A program made the translations under genes and the position numbers. 64,000 nt of DNA, taken from Geodermatophilaceae bacterium URHB0062. GTDB taxonomy: Bacteria > Actinomycetota > Actinomycetes > Mycobacteriales > Geodermatophilaceae. Below are positions 51,816 through 61,380 of the stretch, one piece after another (the stretch's first letter is position 1; the number at the start of each line of letters is the position of its first letter). The notes under the pieces were generated by a model that was given only the letters and a program-made list of their open reading frames with translations, was not told the origin of the DNA and did no database searches. The stretch is from assembly GCA_000620185.1 (NCBI GenBank), contig JHVO01000009.1, positions 124,001 through 188,000 on the forward strand, given 5' to 3'.

Positions 51816-53182
51816 CAGGTGCTCCTCGCCGGCGCGGGGGTCGCGTCGACGCCGTCCGCCCGCAGGGCCGCCGCGACGATCTCGCGCACCTCCTCCCGTC
51901 GAGGGCCGGGCGCGAAGCCGGGCCGCCAGCCGGTCTCGTAGACCGCCCGTGCGAGCGGCTCGACCGGATCCAGGGACGAGGGCGTCTGGAGCATGGAGAG
52001 GTAACCCCCGGTGGCCGGGCCGATGCCGGGGTCACGCGCGGCCGCCGCGAGGATCAGGTCCGACGGCAGGCGCCTCGTCAGATCGACGTCCCCACCGGCC
52101 CACCGACGGACGACGTCGCCGTCCATCGCCACGTGGTCGGCGACCCACGGCAGCATGTTCTCCTCGCACCACGCGTCGAAGGGTTCGGCCACGACGGCGG
52201 GGTCCGTTCCCGCGTCGAGGAGGGCCAGCAGCTGGAGGATCTGCAGGAAGGTCGTGGCCACGCCGCGGCCGAAGATCGGGGTCGTGGTCGCGACGGCGTC
52301 CCCCACGCTGACCAGGCCCGGGGTGCACGGCCGGCCGTCGCGGGAGCGCTGTCCCCGGTAGGCGTTGCGCAAGGGTCCGCCGGGCAGGACGTCGGTGACC
52401 GGCACCGCACGCTCCGGGTCGGTCCAGGTGGCGAGGCCGGGCACCGCCCGGCAGACGGCCTCGAAGGCGGCGGCGTAGCGGAGGTCTTTCAGCGCCGCGT
52501 CATCGGTCGGGCGGACGAGGACCACCGAGAAGTAGCCCCGCTCGTGCAGGAAGACGAGCACCTGGTAGCCGTCGAGGTCGGCCTGCCAGGCGAGCGGGTT
52601 GGTCAGCGGCCCCGGCTCGGCACCGTCGACGAGGCGGTACTCGCGGTCGACGTAGGCCATGCCGCACGGCCCGCCGACCGTCGCCGGTGCCCGCAGGGTG
52701 TCGACGCTGCGCCCGGACCGACCGGACGCGTCCACCACGAGGTCGGCCTCGACCGGAGACCCGTCGACGACCAGGCCGCACACCCGGCCGTCGGAGGAGA
52801 GGACGCCGTCCGCGTGCCCCCGCCGGATGCGGAGGCCGTCGACGGTGTCGGCCGTCGTCCGCAGCGCTCGTTCGAAGGTGTCGCGGCGGGACCGGTGGCC
52901 GGCCTGGACCGTTCCCATGCCGGGCACGTCGAAGGTGATCGGCTCGGCGCCGGCGTCCAGCCATGCGGCGAGCGCCCCCGGCCACTCCTGCTGGAGTGCG
53001 CGTCCGACCTGCGCGCGGAAGGCGTGCGCGTGATGGAACTGCATGACGCCGGGCCGCCGCCAGCGGCCCTCCCCCGGCGGGCCGGTGTCGCGGTCCACGG
53101 CGACCACATCGTGACCCCGGCCGGCCAGTGCGCTGCCGACGAACAGGCCGGCGGGGCCGGCTCCGATGATCGCGATCCGCAT
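51815..53182 (-). CDS. FAD-dependent monooxygenase/oxidoreductase
   Basis: A 455-residue flavoprotein. FAD dinucleotide motif GAGPAG (residues 7-12), an Arg-containing second fingerprint near VVDASGRSGRS, and SVGDAVATTTPIFGRGVA, the GD motif with the tail typical of styrene-monooxygenase or halogenase-like enzymes. ATG 53182. It heads an operon with SnoaL-like and SRPBCC genes. A palindrome with a third half-site lies upstream at 53301-53342. Substrate unknown; the partners suggest a hydrophobic or polyketide-like compound. Confidence 0.88.
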   Translation of the reverse strand: MRIAIIGAGPAGLFVGSALAGRGHDVVAVDRDTGPPGEGRWRRPGVMQFHHAHAFRAQVGRALQQEWPGALAAWLDAGAEPITFDVPGMGTVQAGHRSRRDTFERALRTTADTVDGLRIRRGHADGVLSSDGRVCGLVVDGSPVEADLVVDASGRSGRSVDTLRAPATVGGPCGMAYVDREYRLVDGAEPGPLTNPLAWQADLDGYQVLVFLHERGYFSVVLVRPTDDAALKDLRYAAAFEAVCRAVPGLATWTDPERAVPVTDVLPGGPLRNAYRGQRSRDGRPCTPGLVSVGDAVATTTPIFGRGVATTFLQILQLLALLDAGTDPAVVAEPFDAWCEENMLPWVADHVAMDGDVVRRWAGGDVDLTRRLPSDLILAAAARDPGIGPATGGYLSMLQTPSSLDPVEPLARAVYETGWRPGFAPGPRREEVREIVAAALRADGVDATPAPARST

Positions 53183-53300
53183 GAGGTGCCTCGTCCTGCG
53201 CGCTCGAAGTCATCGACCGGCGCCAGCGTGTTCCCGTCGGCGACCGCGCGTCAACGGAATTGGGTCCGCCGCTCGCGGGCCGGTTCCGCCGTACGGCCGA

Positions 53301-53342
53301 AGTGCCGCGGTGTACCGCGGCACTGGACGCGATGCCGCGGTA
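53301..53342. promoter_or_regulatory. Palindrome with extra half-site upstream of the monooxygenase operon
   Basis: AGTGCCGCGGT and ACCGCGGCACT flank a 2-base centre (53301-53324), and a third TGCCGCGGTA lies at 53333-53342. It stands between the paaI stop and the monooxygenase start. A regulator operator fits the tight centre and third half-site; a terminator for paaI is the alternative. Confidence 0.5.
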
Positions 53343-53348
53343 CTCGGC

Positions 53349-53783
53349 TCAGGCCGGCTCGACCGGTCGGTTGGTCAACTGCCGGCTGTGACCGCGCATC
53401 TCCGCGAGCAGCGCGCCGTCGGCGTCGCGGGTGATGGCCACGTCGTAGATGCCGCCCCGCCCGACCACCGAGCGCTCGACCGCGGTCGCGGTGACGAGGT
53501 CGCCGGCGAAGGCGGGCGCGAGGTACTCGATGCTGCACGAGCGCCCGACCGCCGCGGGGCCGTGCGAGTTGCAGGCCATCGCGAAGGCGATGTCGGCGAC
53601 CGCGAACAGCGCCGCCCCGTGGGCGGTGCCGTGTCCGTTGAGCATCTCGGGCCGGATGGTCATGTGCGCGGTGACCGAACCGGGGGCGACCCGGCTGACG
53701 GTGATGCCGAGCGCGCGGGCCGCGGTGTCCTCGGCGAGGAAGGTGCGCACCGAGTCCTCCGCGACCGCCTGCGGATCGGGCAT
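53349..53783 (-). CDS. PaaI-family hotdog-fold thioesterase
   Basis: A 144-residue thioesterase. The hotdog core is MLNGHGTAHGAALFAVADIAFAMACN (NGHGTAHGA is the diagnostic part, with the catalytic Asp in VADIAF) and the SIEYLAPAFAGDLVTA strand is conserved. The N-terminus with AEDSVRTFLAEDTAARALGI is typical of PaaI, which hydrolyses phenylacetyl-CoA pathway or other acyl-CoA intermediates. GGAGGAG lies before ATG 53783. No phenylacetate genes are adjacent, so the substrate is open. Confidence 0.93.
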   Translation of the reverse strand: MPDPQAVAEDSVRTFLAEDTAARALGITVSRVAPGSVTAHMTIRPEMLNGHGTAHGAALFAVADIAFAMACNSHGPAAVGRSCSIEYLAPAFAGDLVTATAVERSVVGRGGIYDVAITRDADGALLAEMRGHSRQLTNRPVEPA

Positions 53784-53849
53784 GTGCGCTTCTCCTCCTG
53801 GACGTCGGCCGACGATCGCTTCGACCCGACGGTAGTGCGCGGTTTCCGA

Positions 53850-53918
53850 CTGCCTGCACGGGACGACAGGCAGCTCCGTCGTCGCGGGAGCCGCGCCACG
53901 GCACGGCTCCCGCGACGA
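53850..53918. promoter_or_regulatory. Two hairpins in the divergent paaI/methyltransferase intergenic region
   Basis: CTGCCTG/CAGGCAG (53850-53874) is followed by TCGTCGCGGGAGCCG paired perfectly with CGGCTCCCGCGACGA (53879-53918, 10-base loop). The 15-bp stem is terminator-like, yet both flanking genes start here, and it ends 23 bases before the plus-strand start. It could be a structured leader, an attenuator or an operator. Confidence 0.55.
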
Positions 53919-53941
53919 TCCGGCGGAACTACGCTCCGTCC

Positions 53942-54451
53942 GTGGATCGCGTGCGGGTCCGGGCCTGGGTCGGCACGCTCGTGTTCCTCGTGCTCACACC
54001 TGGCGTGGTGGCCGGACTCGTCCCGCGGTTGATCACCGGCTGGCGGATCCCGTGGGCAGGCGGCTGGGTCTCACCGGTCGCGATCGTGGGGGGCATCGCC
54101 GTCCTGAGCGGGATCGTCGTCCTGCTCGACGCGTTCGTCCGCTTCGCGCGAGCGGACGGGACGCCGGCGCCCCCCATGCCGACCGCTCACCTCGTCGTCG
54201 TCGGGCCGTACCGGCACGTGCGCAACCCCATGTACCTGGCGGTGCTGTCGATCATCCTCGGTCAGGCACTGCTGTTCCGGAGCGGCGGAACCCTGTTCTA
54301 CGCGGGCCTGGTGCTCCTCGCGGTGGCCTTGTTCGTGCGCGGCTACGAGGAGCCGACCCTCGAGGAGCAGTACGGCGACGAGTACCGGGAGTACCGGGGG
54401 AACGTCCGGGGATGGATCCCACGCCTTCGGCCGTGGAACTCGGCCTCCTAG
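53942..54451 (+). CDS. Isoprenylcysteine carboxyl methyltransferase-like (ICMT/PEMT) membrane protein
   Basis: A 169-residue protein with four to five helices. The C-terminal half has GPYRHVRNPMYLAVL (the RHPxY-like SAM/phospholipid-methyltransferase motif) and EEPTLEEQYGDEYREY, which is the classical ICMT/NnrU/PEMT ending. It should be a membrane-bound SAM methyltransferase of lipid-like substrates. GTG 53942 starts 23 bases after a strong hairpin. Divergent from paaI; convergent with the ABC exporter genes. Confidence 0.85.
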   Translation: MDRVRVRAWVGTLVFLVLTPGVVAGLVPRLITGWRIPWAGGWVSPVAIVGGIAVLSGIVVLLDAFVRFARADGTPAPPMPTAHLVVVGPYRHVRNPMYLAVLSIILGQALLFRSGGTLFYAGLVLLAVALFVRGYEEPTLEEQYGDEYREYRGNVRGWIPRLRPWNSAS

Positions 54452-54460
54452 TCTCCGTGG

Positions 54461-56521
54461 TCAGCCGGCGACCGCGGGAGCGGCCGCCGCCGGCCGGCCC
54501 GTGACCGCGTCCTCCTCGCTGTCGGCCGGACCGCTGAACTGGCTGGCATAGAGCCGGTGGTAGGCGCCGCCCGCGGCGAGCAGCTCCTCGTGCGTGCCCG
54601 TCTCCACGATCCGGCCGGCCTCCATCACGAGGATCAGGTCGGCGTCCCGGATCGTCGACAGCCGGTGGGCGATGACGAAGCTGGTCCGGTCGGCCCGCAG
54701 CGCGGCCATGGCGTGCTGGACGAGAAGCTCGGTGCGGGTGTCGACCGAGCTGGTGGCCTCGTCGAGGATCAGCAGCGAGGGCTCGGAGAGGAACGCCCGG
54801 GCGATCGTGATGAGCTGCTTCTCCCCCGCGCTCACGTTGCTCGCCTCTTCGTCCAGCACGGTGTCGTAGCCCTCGGGGAGGCTGCGCACGAAGCGGTCGA
54901 CGAAGGCCGCCTCGGCCGCGGCGTGGATCTGCTCCTCGGTGGCGTCCGGGTTGCCGTAGGCGATGTTCTCCCGGATCGTCCCGCCGAACAGCCAGGTGTC
55001 CTGCAGCACCATGCCCACGTGGGCCCGGAGGTCCTCGCGCCGCAGGGCCGTGACGTCGACGCCGTCGAGCGTGATCCGGCCGGAGTCCAGCTCGTAGAAC
55101 CGCATGATCAGGTTGACCAGCGTGGTCTTGCCGGCCCCGGTCGGCCCGACGATCGCGACGGTCTGCCCCGGCTCGGCGACCAGCGACAGGTCCTCGATGA
55201 GGGGCTGGTCGGGCTCGTAGCGGAAGGAGACGCGCTCGAACTCGACCCGGCCGTGCCGCGTCGTCGGTGAGGCCGGCTCCGCGGCGTCGGGGATCTGCTC
55301 CTCGGCGTCGAGCAGCTCGAAGACGCGCTCGGCCGAGGCGACGCCGGACTGGAGCAGGTTGGCCATCGACGCCACCTGGGTCAGCGGCTGGGTGAACTGC
55401 CGGGAGTACTGGATGAACGCCTGGACGTCGCCGAGGCTGAGCGCACCGGTCGCCACCCGCAGGCCCCCCACCACGGCGACGGCCACGAAGTTCAGGTTCC
55501 CGAGGAACATCATCGCCGGCATGATCAGCCCGGAGACGAACTGCGCCCCGAAGCTGGCGCGGAACAGGTCCTCGTTCTTCTCCTGGAAGCTCTCGGCCAC
55601 CTCGCGCTGCCGGCCGAAGACGGTGACCAGCTCGTGCCCGGTGAAGGCCTCCTCGATGTGCGCGTTCAGGGCGCCGGTGTGCTTCCACTGCGCGACGAAC
55701 TGCTTCTGCGACCGCTTGGCGATCCGGGTCGTGATCAGCATCGACAGCGGAATGGTGACCAGCGCGACCAGGGCGAGCAGCGGCGAGATCACCAGCATCA
55801 GGACGACGACGCCGATGACGGTGAGCAGCGACGTCAGCAATTGGCTGAGCGTCTGCTGGAGGCTCTGCGCGACGTTGTCGATGTCGTTGGTGACCCGGCT
55901 GAGCAGCTCCCCGCGGGGCTGGCGGTCGAAGTACGAGAGCGGCAGCCGGTGCAGCTTGGCTTCGACGTCGTTGCGCAGGCGGAAGATCGTCCGCTGCACC
56001 CCGTTCGTGAGCAGGTAGCCCTGCGCCCAGCTGAACAGGGAGGCGGCGGCGTAGAGCCCGATCGCCCACAGCAGGACGGTGCCGAGGGCACCGAAGTCGA
56101 CGCCCTGCCCCGGGATCACGTGCATCGTCGTGATGAGGTCGGCGACGTTGCCGTGCCCGGACGCCCGCGCGGCGTCCGCGGCCTGCTCGGTGGTCAGCCC
56201 GGCGGGGAGCTGCCGGCCGAGGATCCCGGCGAAGATGATGTCGGTGGCGCGGCCGAGCAGCTTCGGTCCGGCGACGGTGAAGCTCACGGCGATGACCGCG
56301 AGCAGGACGACCGCGGACATGATCCCGCGCTCGGGAGCCAGCCGTCCCATCAGGCGGCGGGCCGAGGGGCCGAAGGTCATGGCCTTCGCCGCGGGCATCC
56401 CGATCATCCCCATCGGGCCGCGGCCGAAGCCGGGACCGCCGGCGGGGCGGATCGGTGGCCCGCCCGGCCGGTCGGGGGCGGGGGTGGCGGCGGGCGCGGG
56501 TGCGGGTGCGGTCCGCGTCAC
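54461..56521 (-). CDS. ABC exporter half-transporter, ATP-hydrolysing subunit
   Basis: A 686-residue TM-NBD half transporter. A Pro/Gly-rich N-terminal extension (about 1-60) precedes six helices (about 65-380). The nucleotide domain has Walker [10 protein letters not shown] (about 455), signature-like NVSAGEKQ (about 563) and Walker [13 protein letters not shown] with the catalytic Glu. The signature departs from LSGGQ, as in one subunit of heterodimeric exporters. It follows the partner subunit gene by 55 bases; the partner has a degenerate Walker B Glu. Exports drugs or lipids; substrate unknown. Confidence 0.93.
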   Translation of the reverse strand: MTRTAPAPAPAATPAPDRPGGPPIRPAGGPGFGRGPMGMIGMPAAKAMTFGPSARRLMGRLAPERGIMSAVVLLAVIAVSFTVAGPKLLGRATDIIFAGILGRQLPAGLTTEQAADAARASGHGNVADLITTMHVIPGQGVDFGALGTVLLWAIGLYAAASLFSWAQGYLLTNGVQRTIFRLRNDVEAKLHRLPLSYFDRQPRGELLSRVTNDIDNVAQSLQQTLSQLLTSLLTVIGVVVLMLVISPLLALVALVTIPLSMLITTRIAKRSQKQFVAQWKHTGALNAHIEEAFTGHELVTVFGRQREVAESFQEKNEDLFRASFGAQFVSGLIMPAMMFLGNLNFVAVAVVGGLRVATGALSLGDVQAFIQYSRQFTQPLTQVASMANLLQSGVASAERVFELLDAEEQIPDAAEPASPTTRHGRVEFERVSFRYEPDQPLIEDLSLVAEPGQTVAIVGPTGAGKTTLVNLIMRFYELDSGRITLDGVDVTALRREDLRAHVGMVLQDTWLFGGTIRENIAYGNPDATEEQIHAAAEAAFVDRFVRSLPEGYDTVLDEEASNVSAGEKQLITIARAFLSEPSLLILDEATSSVDTRTELLVQHAMAALRADRTSFVIAHRLSTIRDADLILVMEAGRIVETGTHEELLAAGGAYHRLYASQFSGPADSEEDAVTGRPAAAAPAVAG

Positions 56522-56576
56522 TTGGGGGTCCCCGCGCAGACGTGGAGCGCCAGTGGCGCGGTGTCGTGGGGTTCGG

Positions 56577-58304
56577 TCATGCCACGGTCTCCATCGCGTG
56601 CTGGGACTCCACGATCTCCTGATAGGTCGAGCAGCTGGCCAGCAGCTCGTCGTGCGTGCCGAGCCCGGCCACCCGGCCGTCCTCGAGGACGACGATCTGG
56701 TCGGCGTCGGCGATCGTGGATACCCGCTGGGCCACGATCACGACCGTCGCGTCCCTCGTCCAGGGCCGCAGAGCCGCGCGCAGGCGGGCGTCGGTGGCCA
56801 GGTCGAGCGCGGAGAAGGAGTCGTCGAACAGGTAGATCTTCGGACGGCGGACCAGCGCCCGGGCGATCGCCAGCCGCTGCCGCTGGCCGCCCGAGAGGTT
56901 CGTGCCGCCCTGGCTGATCGGCGCCGCGAGGCCCTCGGGCAACGCGCTCACGAAGTCCCGCGCCTGAGCGACCTCCAGGGCCGCCCACAGTTCGTCGTCG
57001 GTGGCGTCCGGGTTCCCGTAGCGCAGGTTGGTCGCGACCGTGCCGGTGAACAGGAACGACTTCTGCGGCACGAGCCCGATCCGGCTCCAGAGCTCGTCGG
57101 GCGCCAGCTCCCGCACGTCGACGCCATCGACCAGCACGGCCCCGCCCGTGACGTCGAGCAGCCGCGGGACCAGCGTCAGCAGGGTCGACTTGCCGGCGCC
57201 GGTGCTGCCGATGATCGCCGTCGTCCGCCCCGGCTCCGCGCGCAGGGAGATGCCTCGCAGGACGGGTGCGTCCGCACCGGGGTAGCGCAGCTCGACGTCG
57301 CGCAGCTCGAGCTCGCCGATGGCCGGCACGTCGGTGACGGGGGAGGTCGGCGGAGCGATCGAGGAGTCGGTGTCGACGACCTCCATGATCCGGTCGGCGC
57401 ACACCGAAGCCCGCGGGATCAGGATCGCCATGAAGGTCGCCATCATGACCGACATCAGGATCAGCGTGAGGTACAGCAGGAAGGCGGTCAGCGCGCCGAC
57501 CTGGATCTGACCGGAGTCGACGCGGCCGGCCCCGAACCACAGCACCGCGACCCCGGAGAGGTTGAGGATCATCATCACGGTCGGGAAGATCAGCACCTGC
57601 AGCCGGCCGGCCCGCAGAGCGGTGTCGGTGAGGTCGGCGTTGGCAGCGTCGAAACGGCGGACCTCGTGCGGCTCCCGAACGAAGGCGCGGATGACCCGGA
57701 TGCCGGAGAGCTGCTCGCGCAGCACTCGGTTCACCCCGTCGATGCGCACCTGCATGAGCCGGAACTGCGGAACCATCCGGACGATGATCGCGCTGATGGA
57801 CACCACCAGGGCCGGCACGCAGACGAGCATCAGCCACGACAGTCCGACGTCCTGACGAAGCGCCATGATGATGCCGCCGATGCACATGATCGGTGCTCCG
57901 ACCAGGAGGGTGCAGGTCATCAGGACGAGCATCTGCACCTGCTGCACGTCGTTCGTCGTGCGGGTGATCAGCGACGGCGCCCCGAACCGGGCCATCTCCT
58001 GGGCGGAGAACGAGCCGACGCGGCGGAAGACCGACTCGCGCACGTCGCGGCCGAAGGACATCGCGGTGCGGGAGCCGTACCAGACGGCCGCGATCGAGCA
58101 CGTGATCTGGACGACGGTGACCGCCAGCATCCAGCCGCCGATGCGCACGATGTAGCCGGTGTCCCCGAGGGCGATGCCCTTGTCGATGATGTCGGCGTTG
58201 AGGCTCGGCAGATAGAGCGAGGCGATCGTCGACACCGCCTGCAGGAGCACCACCGCCAGCAGGGGGCGGCGGTACGGCCGCAGATGGCCCCGCAGCAGAC
58301 GCAT
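56577..58304 (-). CDS. ABC exporter half-transporter, degenerate-site subunit
   Basis: A 575-residue TM-NBD subunit. Walker [12 protein letters not shown] (about 362), an intact [15 protein letters not shown] signature (about 465), but Walker [13 protein letters not shown] has Asp where the catalytic Glu should be. A heterodimer with the 54461 protein would have one hydrolysing and one degenerate site, as in TM287/288 and LmrCD. ATG 58304 overlaps the TetR stop by a base (TGATG), so expression is coupled to the regulator. Confidence 0.93.
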   Translation of the reverse strand: MRLLRGHLRPYRRPLLAVVLLQAVSTIASLYLPSLNADIIDKGIALGDTGYIVRIGGWMLAVTVVQITCSIAAVWYGSRTAMSFGRDVRESVFRRVGSFSAQEMARFGAPSLITRTTNDVQQVQMLVLMTCTLLVGAPIMCIGGIIMALRQDVGLSWLMLVCVPALVVSISAIIVRMVPQFRLMQVRIDGVNRVLREQLSGIRVIRAFVREPHEVRRFDAANADLTDTALRAGRLQVLIFPTVMMILNLSGVAVLWFGAGRVDSGQIQVGALTAFLLYLTLILMSVMMATFMAILIPRASVCADRIMEVVDTDSSIAPPTSPVTDVPAIGELELRDVELRYPGADAPVLRGISLRAEPGRTTAIIGSTGAGKSTLLTLVPRLLDVTGGAVLVDGVDVRELAPDELWSRIGLVPQKSFLFTGTVATNLRYGNPDATDDELWAALEVAQARDFVSALPEGLAAPISQGGTNLSGGQRQRLAIARALVRRPKIYLFDDSFSALDLATDARLRAALRPWTRDATVVIVAQRVSTIADADQIVVLEDGRVAGLGTHDELLASCSTYQEIVESQHAMETVA

Positions 58305-58945
58305 CAGCACGAGGACGCTCCGATCGACGACGAGGCCGGAGCCGGCGCGGCGGTCGACGGGCACATCCGCAGCCCGTCGAGCAGCATCGAGACGATCTCC
58401 TCGGGTGGCAGGGGGTGGGTGTCGACCAGGCGCGGACTGCTCAGCGCCAACGTCATGAGCCGCAGACGGCGGGCCGTCTCCGAGGGCGGGCACCGCAGCT
58501 GCTCGCGGTCCGGCTCGATCAGCAGGGCGAGGGCGTCGACCACCCGGGTCTCCGCAGCGCGGATCCGCCAGGCGCGCTCCTTGTCCGGCAACGACCCGCG
58601 GGCGACGAAGGCATGCACGAGGCCGGCGACCCGCCGCCCACGCTCCTGCATGAGCCGAACGGCCACGACCAGCCGGTCGGCCAGCGGGAGCGACCGGTCG
58701 ACCTGGCCGATCGCTTCGATCAGCGCCGACGGGTCGAATGCGCTGGCGAGGACGGCCTCGATCAGGTCGTCCTTCGTCGGGAAGACGCGGAAGATCGTGC
58801 CCTCCGCGACGCCGGCGGCCTCCGCGATCAGGCGCGTGCTCACCGCCGTCCCGTGCTCGAGGACGAGCGGCAGGGTCGCCGCGATCAGCGCCTCGCGCCG
58901 CTCCTCCGGAGGCAGGGCTGCCGCACGGCCGGGAACTGGTGCCAC
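58304..58945 (-). CDS. TetR-family regulator of the ABC exporter operon
   Basis: A 213-residue regulator. HTH with REALIAATLPLVLEHGTAVSTRLIAEAAGVAEGTIFRVFPTKDDLI spans about residues 18-60; the recognition part is VAEGTIFRVFPTKDDL. The ligand domain follows. GTG 58945 starts 15 bases after a perfect TetR palindrome (58961-58982) and 7 bases after a TATCTT box, so it is probably autorepressed with a leaderless mRNA. It is first gene of the operon with the two ABC subunits. Confidence 0.93.
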   Translation of the reverse strand: MAPVPGRAAALPPEERREALIAATLPLVLEHGTAVSTRLIAEAAGVAEGTIFRVFPTKDDLIEAVLASAFDPSALIEAIGQVDRSLPLADRLVVAVRLMQERGRRVAGLVHAFVARGSLPDKERAWRIRAAETRVVDALALLIEPDREQLRCPPSETARRLRLMTLALSSPRLVDTHPLPPEEIVSMLLDGLRMCPSTAAPAPASSSIGASSC

Positions 58946-58960
58946 GCGCGGAAAGATACC

Positions 58961-58982
58961 ACTGAGTGAGTCCTCACTCAGT
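58961..58982. promoter_or_regulatory. TetR operator: perfect 9-bp-arm palindrome
   Basis: ACTGAGTGA and TCACTCAGT flank GTCC. The TGAGTGA-n4-TCACTCA core is a known operator form for TetR regulators of ABC exporter operons. It overlaps the promoter region just upstream of the TATCTT box (minus strand, 58954-58959). Confidence 0.8.
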
Positions 58983-59188
58983 CAGTTCACGCAGGCCTCC
59001 CGATCCCGCCTGGAGCGCGTCCTCGCCGGAGGACGTAGGCCCCGGTCGTTCGACCTTGTCCTACGTGGTCGAACCACGCCCGCGTATGCCGGGCTGGGAC
59101 CACGCCGGTGACGGGACACCGCGACGGGGACCCGCAAGCCGGGCTCCGAGAGCGGCTGCAGCAACTCGGCATCACGACGGCGCACGGC

Positions 59189-59368
59189 TCATGAGATGGG
59201 CATGAAGGTGCAGCCGTCGGCGTGACGCGCCCGTGTCCGGCAGATCCGGCCGGTCGGCAGGTGGATCGTGCCGCAACAGCCGACAGCAGCAGCAGGTTCG
59301 TCGATGCTGGCGTTGTGCAGATCCAATCGCTCGTCGCCGGTGCGCGGGAACTGGGGAAAGGGAATCAC
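59189..59368 (-). CDS. Small cysteine/histidine-rich protein (59 aa)
   Basis: A 59-residue protein starting at GTG 59368 with a good GAGGAG Shine-Dalgarno sequence 6 bases upstream. The C-terminal half contains VGCCGTIHLPTGRICRTRAR followed by HADGC, so four Cys and two His in 25 residues, which could hold a zinc ion. Family not recognised; small actinobacterial proteins with this CxxIHLPTGRIC layout exist. Standing alone between the TetR promoter and the LapA-like gene. Confidence 0.6.
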   Translation of the reverse strand: MIPFPQFPRTGDERLDLHNASIDEPAAAVGCCGTIHLPTGRICRTRARHADGCTFMPIS

Positions 59369-59728
59369 GCTGTGCTCCTCGAGTAGGGAGTGCCTGGGTG
59401 GGCCGGAACGGCGGGGCGTCCCGGATCTCGGCATCGGGAGACGGAACGGCACCGGAATGCCGTGCAGCGCGGCAGCGGTGGCGTCACGGACACGCAGCCC
59501 GACGTCGCCCCAGTGGCGATCGCTCGAGGGCGCGGTCGACGGGACCGGTGAACGGACATTGCCGTCACCGTGGCCGGGCGCCGCCCTCGGAAGTCCAGCG
59601 CGCCTCCGCGACGGTCTCCGGTCGTTCAGCGGCCTGCCGTCCGCGCGCCGGCGCGGACCGCCGGCGCCTGTCGGGCGGCACGGCCGGCGTCTTCTCCAGC
59701 GGCGGCCGGCGCACGACGCGGATCGTGG
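59369..59728. other. Intergenic region without a recognised gene
   Basis: 360 bases between two minus-strand genes. Open frames exist but have irregular codon use and no protein-like features. No strong hairpin was seen. Confidence 0.45.
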
Positions 59729-60070
59729 TCACAGCCCGCGCCCCTGGGTCCGGGCGAGTTTGCGCAGTTGGACGATCCGCACGGAGCCGAGGCCGAACAC
59801 GACGATTCCACCCAGGAGGGCGGCCGCAACCAGTGCGAGACCGAGCGGCGCGGCGCCGGAGAAGCCCAGGAAGCTGACCGTCGTCTCCCGCAGGTTCTGG
59901 AAGATGAACACGAGCATGATCACGAGCGCGAGCATCGCCGGGATCAGCCCGAGCCACAGGTGCCGCGACCGGTGCCCAGGCTCGGCGGCACGGGGGGCAA
60001 CAGGGGACGTCCCCGGCCGCACCGGGTTGGGAAGAGGGTCCTTGCGCGGAGGCGTCTGGGTGGGTCCCAT
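59729..60070 (-). CDS. LapA-domain (DUF1049) membrane protein
   Basis: A 113-residue protein. A Pro/Arg-rich N-terminus (1-38) is followed by two transmembrane helices (about 39-60 and 74-97) with the LapA core VFIFQNLRETTVSFLGFSG between, then a short basic tail with RIVQLRKLART. LapA-domain proteins have poorly known roles in the envelope. ATG 60070. The following 359 bases before the transporter on the other strand probably contain the promoters. Confidence 0.88.
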   Translation of the reverse strand: MGPTQTPPRKDPLPNPVRPGTSPVAPRAAEPGHRSRHLWLGLIPAMLALVIMLVFIFQNLRETTVSFLGFSGAAPLGLALVAAALLGGIVVFGLGSVRIVQLRKLARTQGRGL

Positions 60071-60429
60071 CAGGGACCGCCGATCTCCCTCCGCCAGCGA
60101 AGGGGCTGGGCGCCGAACTGGCGTCGGCCTCGACGCTACGCGCTTCCCAGGTGAATGAGCCGTTTCCCGGCGGACAATCGAAAGCCGGCGCCGGCACTGC
60201 GGGACAGGACGCAGTCCCGGGCGGTCCGGACCCAGACGGGGCCCGAAGATGACGAAAGCCGGGGCCCCCCGCCCGTACGGCGATGGGCAACGCGCCGGTC
60301 GACGTCGACGCCATCCGGTCGGTGATCGCCGGGGTGCTGGCGACCCGCCCGCCCGGTGCAGCCGACGTCCCCGAGCGTCGCGGACAGTTCCGGGCGCGAG
60401 AACGCCAGTGTCTCGGGCAGGCTGGGCCC

Positions 60430-61305
60430 GTGCTCGCCGAGTCAGCGTCGAGACCGGCAGCGGGATTCGGTGCCGGAGCGCTGCTCGCCGTGCTGTGCGC
60501 CGTGCTCTTTGCCGTGGGCGCGGTGCTGCAGCACGAGGCGGCGGAGGGCAGCACGTCGGCGAGTGGCCTGTCGTGGCGGCGGCTTATGACCAAGCCGAAA
60601 TGGGTGGTGGGACAGCTGTCGACGGCATCCGGCACCGGGCTCCAGGTGGCGGCCCTCGCGCTCGCGCCGGTGGCCGTCGTCCAACCGGTGCTGGCCGTCG
60701 GCCTGGTCGTCGCCCTGGCCATCCGGGCGGTGCGCCACCGCACGGTGCCCCTGAAGGCCGAACTCCTCGGGGGCGCCCTGACCACCGGCGGCCTGGCCGT
60801 ATTCCTGGTCGCGGCGCGGCCGGCGGTCGGTGTGCAGACGCACGAGCCGTCGACGCTCGGTGTGCTAGCCGCCGTCGTGGTGTCCGTCGTCCTGGTTGCC
60901 GTGGCGACGCTGCTCGGGCGCGGAGCGCACGGAGCTCTCGCCTGCGGCTCGGCCGCCGGCATCGCCGCCGGCATCGCCGCCGTCCTCATCTCGGTCGGCC
61001 TCCACGCGCTCCACGTGGGGGGATGGGCACACGCGCTGGCCGGTATCGCAATTTGGGGCGCGCTGGTCACCGCCGTGGTGGCTCAGCTCGGTGGCCAGCA
61101 GGCGTACGCGCGCGGGTCGCTGGCGTGGTCGCTGCCGGCGTTGATCCTGCTCGATCCGGTCGCGGCCATCCCGACGGCCCACTTGCTGCTCGGGGAGCGA
61201 CTGGAGCACGGGCACGCCGTCGTGTGGCTTCCGGCCGCCGTGGTCGCGGCGATCGGCGTCGTGATCCTGGCGCGGACGGAAGGGCCCCGGGTGACCGCCC
61301 ACTAG
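60430..61305 (+). CDS. DMT-superfamily membrane transporter
   Basis: A 291-residue protein with ten hydrophobic helices in two halves, starting GAGALLAVLCAVLFAVGAVLQHEAA. The Q-HEAA end of helix 1 and the VQPVLAVGLVVALAI helix are typical of actinobacterial DMT (NIPA/EamA-like) proteins. GTG 60430 is the most likely start because the open frame upstream (to 60283) is not hydrophobic and looks like part of another protein. Substrate unknown; a perfect hairpin follows the stop. Confidence 0.83.
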   Translation: MLAESASRPAAGFGAGALLAVLCAVLFAVGAVLQHEAAEGSTSASGLSWRRLMTKPKWVVGQLSTASGTGLQVAALALAPVAVVQPVLAVGLVVALAIRAVRHRTVPLKAELLGGALTTGGLAVFLVAARPAVGVQTHEPSTLGVLAAVVVSVVLVAVATLLGRGAHGALACGSAAGIAAGIAAVLISVGLHALHVGGWAHALAGIAIWGALVTAVVAQLGGQQAYARGSLAWSLPALILLDPVAAIPTAHLLLGERLEHGHAVVWLPAAVVAAIGVVILARTEGPRVTAH

Positions 61306-61344
61306 GAGCCCGCCGAGGCCGGCGACCGTAACCGCTCACGAACG

Positions 61345-61380
61345 CACGGAGGGCCCGGTCGGCTGACCGGGCCCTCCGTG
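61345..61380 (+). terminator. Perfect 16-bp hairpin terminator
   Basis: CACGGAGGGCCCGGTC pairs with GACCGGGCCCTCCGTG around GGCT, 40 bases past the transporter stop. The sequence after it resembles the sequence after the hairpin next to tmRNA (63037-63072). Confidence 0.85.

Noticed and set aside
60283-60429. N-terminal extension of the DMT transporter
   Set aside because: The open frame has no hydrophobic character and differs from the transporter family; it may be a fragment of another gene but no family could be matched.
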